Assembly: GCA_024698065.1 (NCBI GenBank)
Contig: JAILRR010000076.1
Coordinates: 1 to 18,470 of the forward strand
Reading direction: 5' to 3'
DNA: 18,470 nt
Source of the DNA: Bacilli bacterium
GTDB taxonomy: Bacteria; Bacillota_I; Bacilli_A; RFN20; CAG-826
Shown: piece after piece, positions 7,475-14,157 of the stretch
Position numbering within the stretch: position 1 is the stretch's first letter
Layout of the letters: each line of letters starts with the position of its first letter
Position numbers and translations under genes: made by a program
Notes under the pieces: generated by a model
The model's input: the letters and a program-made list of their open reading frames with translations, nothing else
What the model was told of the DNA's origin: nothing
The model's database searches: none

Positions 7475-8811
7475 ACTCTCCCAAGGTAATAGTCGAGCAA
7501 TCCGATTCTCGTTGAGATGATTTTGAGGAAGAAGAAATGCCAATGCTTTTTGAAGGCATTTTTGAAACGAAGAACATGAAGTTTAACGAGATAATAGGTA
7601 CGAAGTTTGTTCGATAAAAAACTGCTTTTCTCTAAAACCGGATCGAAGATATGGTTACGAAGGAATTCCCTGTCCCCTAGCGACGTTACCTTAAGCGCAT
7701 AGAAGAGTTCATCCTGCCTATCCACCCAGTCAATTGGCTTTGAAATGAGTTGCTTTGCTTTTTCCAGAACAACCTTTTTCCTATTCTCTTTCAAATGAGG
7801 GTAAGCCATTAGCTGCTCGAGAAGAGAAAGATGAGGAAAGGCCCTGTCGTCCCCTTCATACGCTCTAACGAAGATACGGAAGCTCACATTCTTTTTGACC
7901 ATCAGTTTTTTGTATTTGCTTTTGAAAAGCTCATCGTTGATGAATCTTCTAAAGAATACATATTGAACCCTATATCGGCAGTTCCTTAAAAGCTTCCAAA
8001 GGAATCTCGCCTGGTATTCCATCTCGGATGAGTCTTTGGTCAAAAGGAGAGAATTGAGCGCTTCGTTGCGGGTCTCAACATCAAAGACGTTTTTGCTTTT
8101 AGCCACTCTTAAGGTGTTGAGGATAAGGAAACGTATGGCTTTCGATTTCTCTTCTTCGTTCCTTCCGATATCGAGGTTGTTTCTCGTGAAGAGGGTCCAC
8201 CTTCTAATTTGGCTGACCTTACGGCAACATAGGAGGGCCTTATAGAGAGGAATCGGAAGCATCTCAGGCTGATCTATCCTTTTGTAGAGAGGAGCGAAAA
8301 GCTTTTTGTAGTTAGTTCCTTCTTTCCTGAGAGGGTATTTCGTATATGGGTCAGCGATATAGTGGTCGAGCAAGGCATCGCTTAACGCCCTAAGCACGAC
8401 CTTCTTATATGGGCCTTTGTAAGAGAAGATATAGCCTATCCACTCATGCTCAATCTCGGTGTTCGCCACATATTCGTAAGCGAGTCTGTAATGGAAAGTC
8501 GAACTTAGAGAACTGCTTTCTAGGACTTCGGCGAACTTCTCGCAGAAGTCTTTGGTCGGATTGTGATTTGGGCCTAATTTGACGCGGAACCTCTTCTCCC
8601 CAACTTTGGACAAGAAAGAAACAAGCCGAGGGATCCTCTCGAGGACGAAATCCTCCTTCTTAAAGTATTCCTCGATCAGATCTTCGGTGTTCTCCCAGTC
8701 AAACCTGTCTGCGGTTTTGAGGTTTTTCGTGTAATTCCAAAACCCCTGCCACAGATCATCGTTACGGAAAAAAGGGACCGCATATCTAAGGCCAGCATAA
8801 GCTTCTGGCAT
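7471..8811 (-). CDS. Unrecognised 446-residue protein
   Basis: I do not recognise a family. The protein is rich in Lys/Arg and aromatic residues, has no signal peptide and no clear membrane helix, and reads as mostly alpha-helical, perhaps helical repeats (for example QARFLWKLLRNCRYRVQYVF and ALLDHYIADPYTKYPL). The C-terminus is basic and aromatic, ending GLLDYYLGRV. The long uninterrupted frame and genome-like codon use support a real gene. The ATG at 8811 is the only plausible start: an in-frame TAA lies about 33 nt upstream. It has no SD, but TTGATT (8844-8849), an 18-nt spacer and TACATT (8820-8825) lie 8 nt before the ATG, suggesting a leaderless message. Its stop TAA shares bases with the stop of the convergent exporter gene. 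Function unknown; cytoplasmic location is inferred. Confidence 0.8.
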   Translation of the reverse strand: MPEAYAGLRYAVPFFRNDDLWQGFWNYTKNLKTADRFDWENTEDLIEEYFKKEDFVLERIPRLVSFLSKVGEKRFRVKLGPNHNPTKDFCEKFAEVLESSSLSSTFHYRLAYEYVANTEIEHEWIGYIFSYKGPYKKVVLRALSDALLDHYIADPYTKYPLRKEGTNYKKLFAPLYKRIDQPEMLPIPLYKALLCCRKVSQIRRWTLFTRNNLDIGRNEEEKSKAIRFLILNTLRVAKSKNVFDVETRNEALNSLLLTKDSSEMEYQARFLWKLLRNCRYRVQYVFFRRFINDELFKSKYKKLMVKKNVSFRIFVRAYEGDDRAFPHLSLLEQLMAYPHLKENRKKVVLEKAKQLISKPIDWVDRQDELFYALKVTSLGDREFLRNHIFDPVLEKSSFLSNKLRTYYLVKLHVLRFKNAFKKHWHFFFLKIISTRIGLLDYYLGRV

Positions 8812-8819
8812 ATGAGTAA

Positions 8820-8849
8820 AATGTAGAAAGACGTCTTTTGTTTAATCAA
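8820..8849 (-). promoter_or_regulatory. Candidate leaderless promoter of the 446-aa gene
   Basis: On the minus strand TTGATT (8849-8844), an 18-nt spacer and TACATT (8825-8820) are followed after 8 nt by the ATG. A start site 6-8 nt past the -10 would fall at or within about two nucleotides of the initiation codon. Confidence 0.55.
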
Positions 8850-8909
8850 TGTGTCAATCTAACTCTATACTCGAAAATTTTAGACTATATTCAAAGAGAG
8901 GAGAAAGAA

Positions 8910-8942
8910 AAAGAAAGGCCGCCTCTTTGTTTTGGGGCGGCC
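8910..8942 (-). terminator. GC-rich intrinsic terminator with no intact gene upstream
   Basis: GGCCGCC (8917-8923) pairs with GGCGGCC (8936-8942), extendable by two further pairs. On the minus strand it is followed by a T-rich run (TTTCTTTTTCTTTC, ending near 8903); on the plus strand there is no U-tract. It therefore ends leftward transcripts, yet no complete minus-strand gene lies between it and phoH at 9067. Confidence 0.65.
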
Positions 8943-8957
8943 AATTTGTTCAAGGCA

Positions 8958-9020
8958 CTATTTGCCCTTAGCAGTAATAATAGGATGTTCAGCAAGCAAG
9001 AATCGGTGTTCCGTGGGAAA
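8958..9020 (-). pseudogene. Possible 3' remnant of a lost minus-strand gene
   Basis: An open minus-strand stretch between an in-frame TGA (9023-9021) and a TAG (8960-8958) ends LLAEHPIITAKGK, with genome-like codons. The stop lies 15 nt before the terminator at 8942-8910, as expected for the tail of a gene whose body has been lost. Only about 20 codons remain and I do not recognise the source, so this is weak. Confidence 0.25.
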
Positions 9021-9029
9021 TCAATTTCG

Positions 9030-9038
9030 TGCTAAAAT
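9030..9038 (+). promoter_or_regulatory. Candidate extended -10 promoter for phoH
   Basis: TGCTAAAAT is an extended -10 (TG-n-TAAAAT). The likely start lies about 20 nt before the phoH ATG, giving a short leader that includes the AAAAGGAAG SD (9052-9060). The -35 is poor. Confidence 0.5.
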
Positions 9039-9066
9039 CTTTGTATCAAATAAAAGGAAGCATTTA

Positions 9067-9831
9067 ATGGACAATTCAGCTTACGTCATTTTTGGATTTG
9101 ATTTCAGAGAAAACCCCGAACAGAAAGAGCTGATACGCCTAATCAATATCGAACCTAATCTAATGCCGATCGTCTTCTGCAAAGGAGACGCTGGAACCGG
9201 AAAGACCTTTACCGCTCTCGCAGCGGCTCTTCATCTTGTCCGTTCTAAAGGAAGCAAGAAGAAGTACAAGAACGTCTATTACGTCAGGGAACCAGTCGAA
9301 ATCGGACACCGCCTTGGCTATCTCAAAGGCACAGAAGAGGACAAATATGGCCCATACCTCGGACCTCTCCTTGATAACTACAACCACCTCATGGCCAACG
9401 TGAAGCAAGATGCCGCTTCACCTTATAGAGAACCAAAAAGAAACGCGAAATTCACCGATGAGAATAAGCCTCTCTACGAGAATCTCCCTAGCGACATCAT
9501 CCCAATCGCTCCTGAATTCATCAGAGGACGTTCCTTTAGTGACGCCATCCTCATCGTCGACGAAGCCCAAAACCTCACTCTCGATGAGCTTCACACTTTA
9601 GCCACTCGTCTAGGAAGCAACTCCAAGATGATCATCATCGGCTCCCCTAACCAAATCGATGTTGAGGATCAGACCTATGAGAAGAACGCTTTCGAGACCT
9701 CATACAAAATCCTTGAACCAACTGGTCTCATCGGCTTCGTCGAACTCAAAGCCCCAATGCGTTCTGGCTTTGTCACCGACTTTGACCAGAGATTCCTTCA
9801 ATACAAACTCAAAGAAGGCAAAAAACGTTAA
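9067..9831 (+). CDS. PhoH-like ATPase
   Basis: A cytoplasmic P-loop ATPase of the PhoH family (helicase superfamily-1-like fold), often linked to RNA metabolism or stress; its cellular role here is unknown. It has 254 residues. Walker A is GDAGTGKT (40-47). RLGYLKGTEEDKYGPYLGPL is the characteristic PhoH segment. FIRGRSFSDAILIVDEAQN carries Walker B with Asp165-Glu166, followed by GSNSKMIIIGSPNQID. The ATG at 9067 is chosen because an AAGGAAG SD precedes it and homology begins right after; a longer in-frame extension back to 8932 crosses the terminator hairpin and the promoter. There is no PIN domain, so this is the single-domain form rather than the PIN-PhoH (YlaK) form. recN follows 45 nt later with its own candidate promoter. 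Confidence 0.9.
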   Translation: MDNSAYVIFGFDFRENPEQKELIRLINIEPNLMPIVFCKGDAGTGKTFTALAAALHLVRSKGSKKKYKNVYYVREPVEIGHRLGYLKGTEEDKYGPYLGPLLDNYNHLMANVKQDAASPYREPKRNAKFTDENKPLYENLPSDIIPIAPEFIRGRSFSDAILIVDEAQNLTLDELHTLATRLGSNSKMIIIGSPNQIDVEDQTYEKNAFETSYKILEPTGLIGFVELKAPMRSGFVTDFDQRFLQYKLKEGKKR

Positions 9832-9863
9832 TCAAAACCATTCTCTTTAAGAGAAACAATCAT

Positions 9864-9869
9864 TAGAAT
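9864..9869 (+). promoter_or_regulatory. recN: Candidate leaderless -10 of recN
   Basis: TAGAAT ends 7 nt before the recN ATG, with only a weak -35 (TTCTCT at 9841-9846, 17-nt spacer). No SD is present. A small inverted repeat (TTCTCTT and AAGAGAA, 9841-9855) lies just upstream. Confidence 0.45.
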
Positions 9870-9876
9870 TGTCTTA

Positions 9877-11544
9877 ATGCTACAACGTTTAACCATCACA
9901 AACCTCGCAATCATTGAGAATATAGACGTCTCCTTTGGAGAAGGTTTTACCGTTCTCACAGGCGAGACGGGCGCTGGAAAGAGTTTGGTTATTGATTCCC
10001 TTTCTCTCCTTCTAGGAGCGAGAGCCTCAAACGAGCTCATCCGCCAAGGAGAAGAGTCAGCCTCAATCAAAGGGGTCTTCAGAGTTAAGAACAAAAATCT
10101 GAACGCCATCCTTTTGTCCTTAGAAATCCCTGAGAATGATGGTGAGATCGTCGTGAGCCGCATCCTCAGCAAATCCGGAACAAAAATCAAAGTTAACGGC
10201 GTTTCCATCACCCTCCAAGACCTTCTTAAGATTTCCAAATATCTCGCTGACATCCATAGCCAATTCGACTTCGAGAAGATTCTTAATCCTGAGAACTATC
10301 TTGGCATCATCGATGGTTTTTCTAATGAACTCATTTCTTCTTACAAGAGGGACTACCTCTCCTTGCTTATAGCCTACAAAGAGAAAAAGAAAGAATACGA
10401 AGACCTTCTCGCCAAAAAGCAGAAAATCGATGAAGACCGTGACTTCTATGAGTTCCAGTACAAAGAACTTAAAGGCATGGCCTTAAAAGAAGGAGAGCAA
10501 GAAGAAATCCAGTCTGAAATTTCTCTCCTTTCCAATTACGACAAGGTCTATTCTCTCTCCCAGGAAGCCGAAGAAATCATCCATAGCGATTTCCTCGACA
10601 AGATGTATGAGCTGAATCAGATTCTTGGAAAGCTCGTCAAATATCAACCTCAGTACCAAGAAACCCAAGCCTCTCTCGATGAGAAATATTACGAGATTGT
10701 CGATATGGTCGACACCCTCAAGAAAGACCTCAGGGACATCGATTACGATCCAGATAGGTTAGATGAGCTTCAGCAAAGAGATTCCGACCTCACCTCTCTT
10801 GAGAGGAAGTACAAAAAGAGCATTCCAGAACTCATCGCCTATAGAGACGAACTCGCTTCAACATTAGGCAACAAAGAAGATTTCGAATTTAGTCTCGAAG
10901 AAAAGAAAAAAGAGATGGAAGAAGCCTTCAAGAAATGCAAAGCCAAAGGCGAAGAACTCACAACCATCAGAAAGAAAACCGCTTCTTCTATCGAGAAAGA
11001 GCTTGAAAGGAACATGGATGACCTTCGTCTCCACGCGACTTTCAAAGTCGACTTCCTTAAAAACGACGCCAAAGACGATTCAATCCTCAAAGAGGATGGC
11101 TTAGACACCCTCGACTTCTTAATTGAAACAAACGTCGGCGAAGGCATGAAGAGCCTTGGCAAAGTCATCTCTGGAGGTGAGGCAGCGAGAATCATGCTTG
11201 CTTTCAAAGCCACCCTCATCAAAGCCAATAGAATCCCAACCGTCATCTTTGACGAAATCGATACAGGTGTAAGCGGCGAGTCCGCGCAAGCCGTCGCAAA
11301 GAAGATCAGAGAGATCTCTCTTTCCAGCCAGGTCATCTCGATCACCCACATGCCACAGGTTGCTTCTTTAAGCGACCACCACATCCTCATCTCAAAAGAG
11401 GTGAAAGGCGAAAGAACCTATGCTCACATCAAAGAGCTTTCTCTTGATGAAAAAATCAACCAAGTCGCCTACCTCATCTCTGGGGGAACCGTCACCGAAA
11501 AACAGCTCGAATACGCAAAAGAGATGGTTCTATCATCCAGATAG
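9877..11544 (+). CDS. recN: DNA repair protein RecN
   Basis: RecN is an SMC-like ATPase that acts early in double-strand break repair, tethering DNA ends on the nucleoid. Its 555 aa match the family (about 550-575). The N-terminus MLQRLTITNLAIIENIDVSF is typical and fixes the start. Walker A is GETGAGKS (29-36). Central residues, roughly 150-390, are charged, Lys/Glu-rich coiled coil. Near the C-terminus are the ABC signature VISGGEAAR (SGGE at 432-435), Walker B VIFDEIDTG (Asp459-Glu460) and the H-loop region VISITHMPQVAS. It follows phoH by 45 nt, but the ATG has no SD and a TAGAAT sits 7 nt upstream, so it may be made from a leaderless message. I see no LexA-type box before it. Confidence 0.95.
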   Translation: MLQRLTITNLAIIENIDVSFGEGFTVLTGETGAGKSLVIDSLSLLLGARASNELIRQGEESASIKGVFRVKNKNLNAILLSLEIPENDGEIVVSRILSKSGTKIKVNGVSITLQDLLKISKYLADIHSQFDFEKILNPENYLGIIDGFSNELISSYKRDYLSLLIAYKEKKKEYEDLLAKKQKIDEDRDFYEFQYKELKGMALKEGEQEEIQSEISLLSNYDKVYSLSQEAEEIIHSDFLDKMYELNQILGKLVKYQPQYQETQASLDEKYYEIVDMVDTLKKDLRDIDYDPDRLDELQQRDSDLTSLERKYKKSIPELIAYRDELASTLGNKEDFEFSLEEKKKEMEEAFKKCKAKGEELTTIRKKTASSIEKELERNMDDLRLHATFKVDFLKNDAKDDSILKEDGLDTLDFLIETNVGEGMKSLGKVISGGEAARIMLAFKATLIKANRIPTVIFDEIDTGVSGESAQAVAKKIREISLSSQVISITHMPQVASLSDHHILISKEVKGERTYAHIKELSLDEKINQVAYLISGGTVTEKQLEYAKEMVLSSR

Positions 11545-11621
11545 TCTTTCATAGCGCTTACATTTTTCATAGATTTTGAAAAGATTTTCTTCGATTATCG
11601 CGGAACATTTTACCGACAGCG

Positions 11622-11637
11622 TTGAATTGTAATTCAA
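11622..11637. repeat. Palindrome upstream of the Big_2 lipoprotein gene
   Basis: TTGAATT and AATTCAA flank a 2-nt centre, giving perfect 7-bp arms. It lies about 56 bp upstream of the candidate promoter's -35 and could be a regulator site. No regulator gene is nearby, and AT-rich palindromes can occur by chance. Confidence 0.4.
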
Positions 11638-11692
11638 AATAATGCAACATAAGGCTATCAAAAATCCCTAATACTTTAGTGGTGGAAATCTT

Positions 11693-11721
11693 TTGTGTTT
11701 GGGGGTTTTTAGTGCTTAATA
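11693..11721 (+). promoter_or_regulatory. Candidate promoter of the Big_2/CBM-like lipoprotein
   Basis: TTGTGT (11693-11698), a 17-nt spacer and TTAATA (11716-11721) preceded by TG (extended -10). The predicted start near 11728 leaves a short leader with AAAGGAG (11734-11740) before the ATG at 11753. Confidence 0.55.
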
Positions 11722-11752
11722 CGGCACAGAAAGAAAGGAGCTTTTTCCAAAG

Positions 11753-13249
11753 ATGAAAAAGAAAATCGTATTACCATTTGCTGCGCTCGCCTTAATGGTT
11801 GGCATCGCAGGCTGTCAAGGTAATGGTGAAACCTCGACTGATGGAAGCGCCGCTTCTACAAGCGCCCCAGCTTCCAAGATGGAACAAATCAAAATCACCG
11901 CTGCCGACAACGTCAAATCAATTCTCGTCGGCGGCACGCTCAAGTTGACCGCCGACAAAGAAGGCGTCACCTGGTCGAGCAAAAACGAAAACATCGCCAC
12001 TGTCGATTCTGCTACTGGCTTAGTTACCGCTAAAGCCCTTGGTTCTGTCGTCATCAACGCCAAAAAAGAAGGCTTCAAAGATGGCGCAATCACCATCAGT
12101 GTCGTGAGACCTGCCCCAACCGCTAAGATCGACTGGAAAGATGCCGATCACTATTCTGTCGATGGTTCCTACACCAGAAACAACCGTGGTCCTGGCGACA
12201 CCCCTGTCTATAGCAAAACACAGGCTGATGGTGGCGAATGCATCGGTTATCAGGGCACCGGCGATAAGGAAACCTTAACCTTCAACTCAACTGAAGCCGT
12301 TGCCGCTGAGCTCACTTCCTCAATGGGCGGCAACAACTCCGTCAACTTAGCCGACGTTTGGAAAATCAAACTCAACGGAACCCAGCTTAATTTGGCTGGC
12401 CAGAGATACGAGTCAGATGACTCTTCCGGCAACTACACCTTCCAGGAAGTTTCCTTCGGCGAGGCTAACTTAATTAAGGGTGACAACGTCTTAGAGATCG
12501 AATTCCTTGTCGAAGAAAGCCCATATCTCGACAACTTCTTCGTCTACGCGAAAGCCGCTACGACCATCACTTCCAAACCAGCCGCACCAAAAGAGAAGAT
12601 CGCCCTCCCAGAAGGTGCTGACCAACTTACTGTCGCTATTGGCGCAACCGCGAACATCAACTGCACCGAAACTGGTGTCAAATACGCTTCTTCCAACACC
12701 GAAGTTGCCACCGTTGATGAAAACACCGGCGCCGTCACTGGCGTTGCCAAAGGTTCTGCAACCATCACCATCTCCAAAGATGGCATGCTCCCAAATAGAG
12801 TCACCGTCACCGTCACCAACCCATCTGAGGTTCTTATCGAAGCCGAAAGTGAATCAACTCTCGTTGAATACACCGATGGCGCGACTGTCCCATCCTACAA
12901 GACTTCCAGCAGCGGCGGCGCTTATGTCCGTGTCCTCCCAACTGGAACAACCTTGACCTACACCTTCATAGCTGCCAATCCTGGCAACTACAACTTGACC
13001 ATGACTGGCAGAAACTTCAACCAGGATCACGAAATCACCGATCTCAGCCAGGATGCTGAAATCAAGATCAATAACGTCGCTGTTAACCTTGCTGGCAAAG
13101 CTTGGGCTTATACCAGATCAAACCAGAGCCTTGATCTTGGCACCGTCACTCTTGCTGCTAACAACACCATGACCTTCAAAGTCATCGGCGCTGAAACCGC
13201 TGATTCCAACTTCATGCTCGACAGCTTCCTCTTCACCCCAGCCGCCTAA
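11753..13249 (+). CDS. Surface lipoprotein with alternating Big_2 and CBM-like modules
   Basis: A 498-aa secreted lipoprotein: MKKK, a hydrophobic stretch, then lipobox GIAGC with Cys21 for lipidation, followed by a Ser/Thr/Ala linker. Two Ig-like Big_2 domains are clear (about 45-118 and 283-356), each with the pattern TWSSKNENIATVD..TGLVTA or KYASSNTEVATVDENTGAVTG. Each is followed by a beta-sandwich-like module (about 125-268 and 361-497). The second begins IEAESE and ends FMLDSFLF, like CBM6/CBM35 carbohydrate-binding modules, and the first shares IK-N-NLAG and a closing YLDNFFVY. The layout is thus a duplicated Big_2 plus module unit. A role in binding glycans or cell-surface material is inferred; no catalytic domain is present. 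SD and promoter lie upstream and a terminator downstream. Confidence 0.85.
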   Translation: MKKKIVLPFAALALMVGIAGCQGNGETSTDGSAASTSAPASKMEQIKITAADNVKSILVGGTLKLTADKEGVTWSSKNENIATVDSATGLVTAKALGSVVINAKKEGFKDGAITISVVRPAPTAKIDWKDADHYSVDGSYTRNNRGPGDTPVYSKTQADGGECIGYQGTGDKETLTFNSTEAVAAELTSSMGGNNSVNLADVWKIKLNGTQLNLAGQRYESDDSSGNYTFQEVSFGEANLIKGDNVLEIEFLVEESPYLDNFFVYAKAATTITSKPAAPKEKIALPEGADQLTVAIGATANINCTETGVKYASSNTEVATVDENTGAVTGVAKGSATITISKDGMLPNRVTVTVTNPSEVLIEAESESTLVEYTDGATVPSYKTSSSGGAYVRVLPTGTTLTYTFIAANPGNYNLTMTGRNFNQDHEITDLSQDAEIKINNVAVNLAGKAWAYTRSNQSLDLGTVTLAANNTMTFKVIGAETADSNFMLDSFLFTPAA

Positions 13250-13272
13250 TCAACAACTGACGATTAGAAATT

Positions 13273-13302
13273 GCCCAGTGATTCAGTTCGCTGGGCTTTT
13301 TT
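13273..13302 (+). terminator. Terminator of the Big_2 lipoprotein gene
   Basis: GCCCAG (13273-13278) pairs with CTGGGC (13291-13296) over a 12-nt loop, followed by six T. Confidence 0.8.
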
Positions 13303-13312
13303 AAAGGAAAAG

Positions 13313-13345
13313 AAAAAAGCCTGGCTGGAGTAGAGCCAGGCTTTT
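13313..13345 (-). terminator. Terminator of nrdI, possibly bidirectional
   Basis: GCCTGGCT (13319-13326) pairs with AGCCAGGC (13334-13341), 8 bp extended by four A-T pairs. On the minus strand it ends in six T (13318-13313), on the plus strand in four T. It lies 21 nt beyond the nrdI stop. Confidence 0.8.
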
Positions 13346-13366
13346 ACCAAACAAAGGCGAGTTGCG

Positions 13367-13714
13367 CTATTTGACTAAGTTTAAGATGGCCTCAACATCT
13401 TCATCGGTTCCATCGTTTTCAAAATGATGAAGATCTTTGCAGCCATATTTCTCGGCGATGGCTTTGCCAGCACCGCAGAAAGCTTCTCCATAGGCGGTGT
13501 CACCGCTTGCGATGACGCCCTTAAGGTGAGACGAGTTGTTGGCAAGGAAAGCGTCAACCTCGGCTGGGATATCCCCATATCCGTCGGTGTAGGTGATGAG
13601 GACGAAATCGGACTCGGCCACTTCATCCCCGCTTTCGATTTTGGTAGCAGTGATGCCAAGTTTTCCAATCATGGCTTCGACGTTGCCGGTTCTTGAAGCG
13701 TAATATACAGTCAT
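13367..13714 (-). CDS. nrdI: NrdI-like flavodoxin
   Basis: NrdI is a small FMN protein that supplies oxidant to assemble the dimanganese-tyrosyl cofactor of class Ib ribonucleotide reductase. The 115 residues begin MTVYYASRTGNV, where the SRTGN loop binds FMN phosphate, followed by VLITYTDGYGDIP (second flavin loop region) and the distinctive NrdI block GVIASGDTAYGEAF...AEKYG, then GTDEDVEAI near the end. It is slightly short for the family. No nrdE, nrdF or nrdH lies next to it, so its reductase must be encoded elsewhere if this is true NrdI; another short flavodoxin is the alternative. The ATG is preceded by AGAGG at 13723-13727, with a promoter candidate at 13752-13780. Confidence 0.8.
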   Translation of the reverse strand: MTVYYASRTGNVEAMIGKLGITATKIESGDEVAESDFVLITYTDGYGDIPAEVDAFLANNSSHLKGVIASGDTAYGEAFCGAGKAIAEKYGCKDLHHFENDGTDEDVEAILNLVK

Positions 13715-13727
13715 TGTTTTTACCTCT

Positions 13728-13780
13728 AGTTAGTTATGCCTAACTGCATATAAGATAGAGGGTTTCTCTTATCTTTTCAA
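13728..13780 (-). promoter_or_regulatory. nrdI: nrdI promoter with inverted repeats
   Basis: On the minus strand TTGAAA (13780-13775), a 17-nt spacer and TATCTT (13757-13752). The -10 hexamer is one arm of an imperfect inverted repeat (AAGATA...TATCTT, with GAG/CTC inside) reaching back to the -35. A second perfect repeat (AGTTAG and CTAACT, 13728-13745) lies in the leader just before the SD. Neither clearly matches an NrdR box. Confidence 0.5.
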
Positions 13781-13821
13781 ACGAAACAGTAAGAAACTTT
13801 TTAGGGACTTCCCTGACACGT

Positions 13822-14070
13822 ATGGCAGAGTTGTGCCACTGGAATCTTTACACTTTTGGTAACGCAAAGGCGATAAGTATGAAAAAGCTCTTTTCAAGAA
13901 CTTCAATTTGGGCGCTATCGTGAATGGTTCCCAAAACGATCATCGAAATCTCAAAGGTCATCTCGTCCGTGAACACCGATCTTCTGACGAAGATGCTCTT
14001 AGCCGGAAAGATGATGAGTGTCGCTGACCTTGAAACCAAGATCAATAACCTCTATTCATCGTTAAGCTAA
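13822..14070 (+). pseudogene. Decayed gene remnant, or a 48-codon small ORF
   Basis: Coding-like sequence of unknown origin lies in the 443-nt gap between nrdI and the next lipoprotein. From about 13867 to 13926 one frame reads KGDKYEKALFKNFNLGAIVNG with genome-like codons, but it has an upstream TAA and no start. The +1 frame then takes over: an ATG at 13924 opens 48 codons, PKTIIEISKVISSV...INNLYSSLS, ending TAA at 14068-14070. An in-frame TGA at 13921-13923 separates it from the ATG at 13822. The pattern fits a frameshifted, 5'-truncated gene tail whose terminator (14075-14104) survives 4 nt past the stop. No SD precedes 13924, so expression of the 48-aa peptide is doubtful. Confidence 0.4.
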
Positions 14071-14074
14071 AACG

Positions 14075-14104
14075 AAAGGCCCGCCTAGTCGGGCTTTTCT
14101 TTTT
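14075..14104 (+). terminator. Intrinsic terminator after the remnant ORF
   Basis: AAAGGCCCG (14075-14083) pairs with CGGGCTTTT (14090-14098), 9 bp with one G-U, loop CCTAGT, followed by CTTTTT. Confidence 0.8.
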
Positions 14105-14120
14105 GCCTTTCCCCTGTCGC

Positions 14121-14148
14121 TTCTTTTATTTGCGCAATGCGCTAGAAT
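14121..14148 (+). promoter_or_regulatory. Candidate near-leaderless promoter of the second lipoprotein
   Basis: TTCTTT (14121-14126), a 16-nt spacer and TAGAAT (14143-14148), which ends 9 nt before the ATG at 14158. The spacer contains the inverted repeat GCGCA-A-TGCGC (14132-14142). An AAGG at 14150-14153 could still act as a weak SD if transcription starts a little early. Confidence 0.45.
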
Positions 14149-14157
14149 AAAGGCGAG

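Noticed and set aside
8932..9066. N-terminal 45-residue extension of the PhoH-like protein
   Set aside because: It crosses the GC-rich terminator hairpin and the extended -10. The SD and family homology begin at 9067.
9841..9876. The inverted repeat before recN as a terminator for phoH or a LexA box
   Set aside because: There is no T-run after the stem on either strand, and the sequence does not match a GAAC-N4-GTTC type SOS box.
10483..11390. Minus-strand open frames inside recN
   Set aside because: Shadows of the coiled-coil coding strand, with no SD or recognisable domain.
13822..13926. In-frame TGA at 13921-13923 as evidence that TGA codes for Trp (Mycoplasma code)
   Set aside because: The first ABC gene ends with TGA in a classic ATGACTGA overlap, and other long genes use TGG for Trp without internal TGA. 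The local TGA fits gene decay better.
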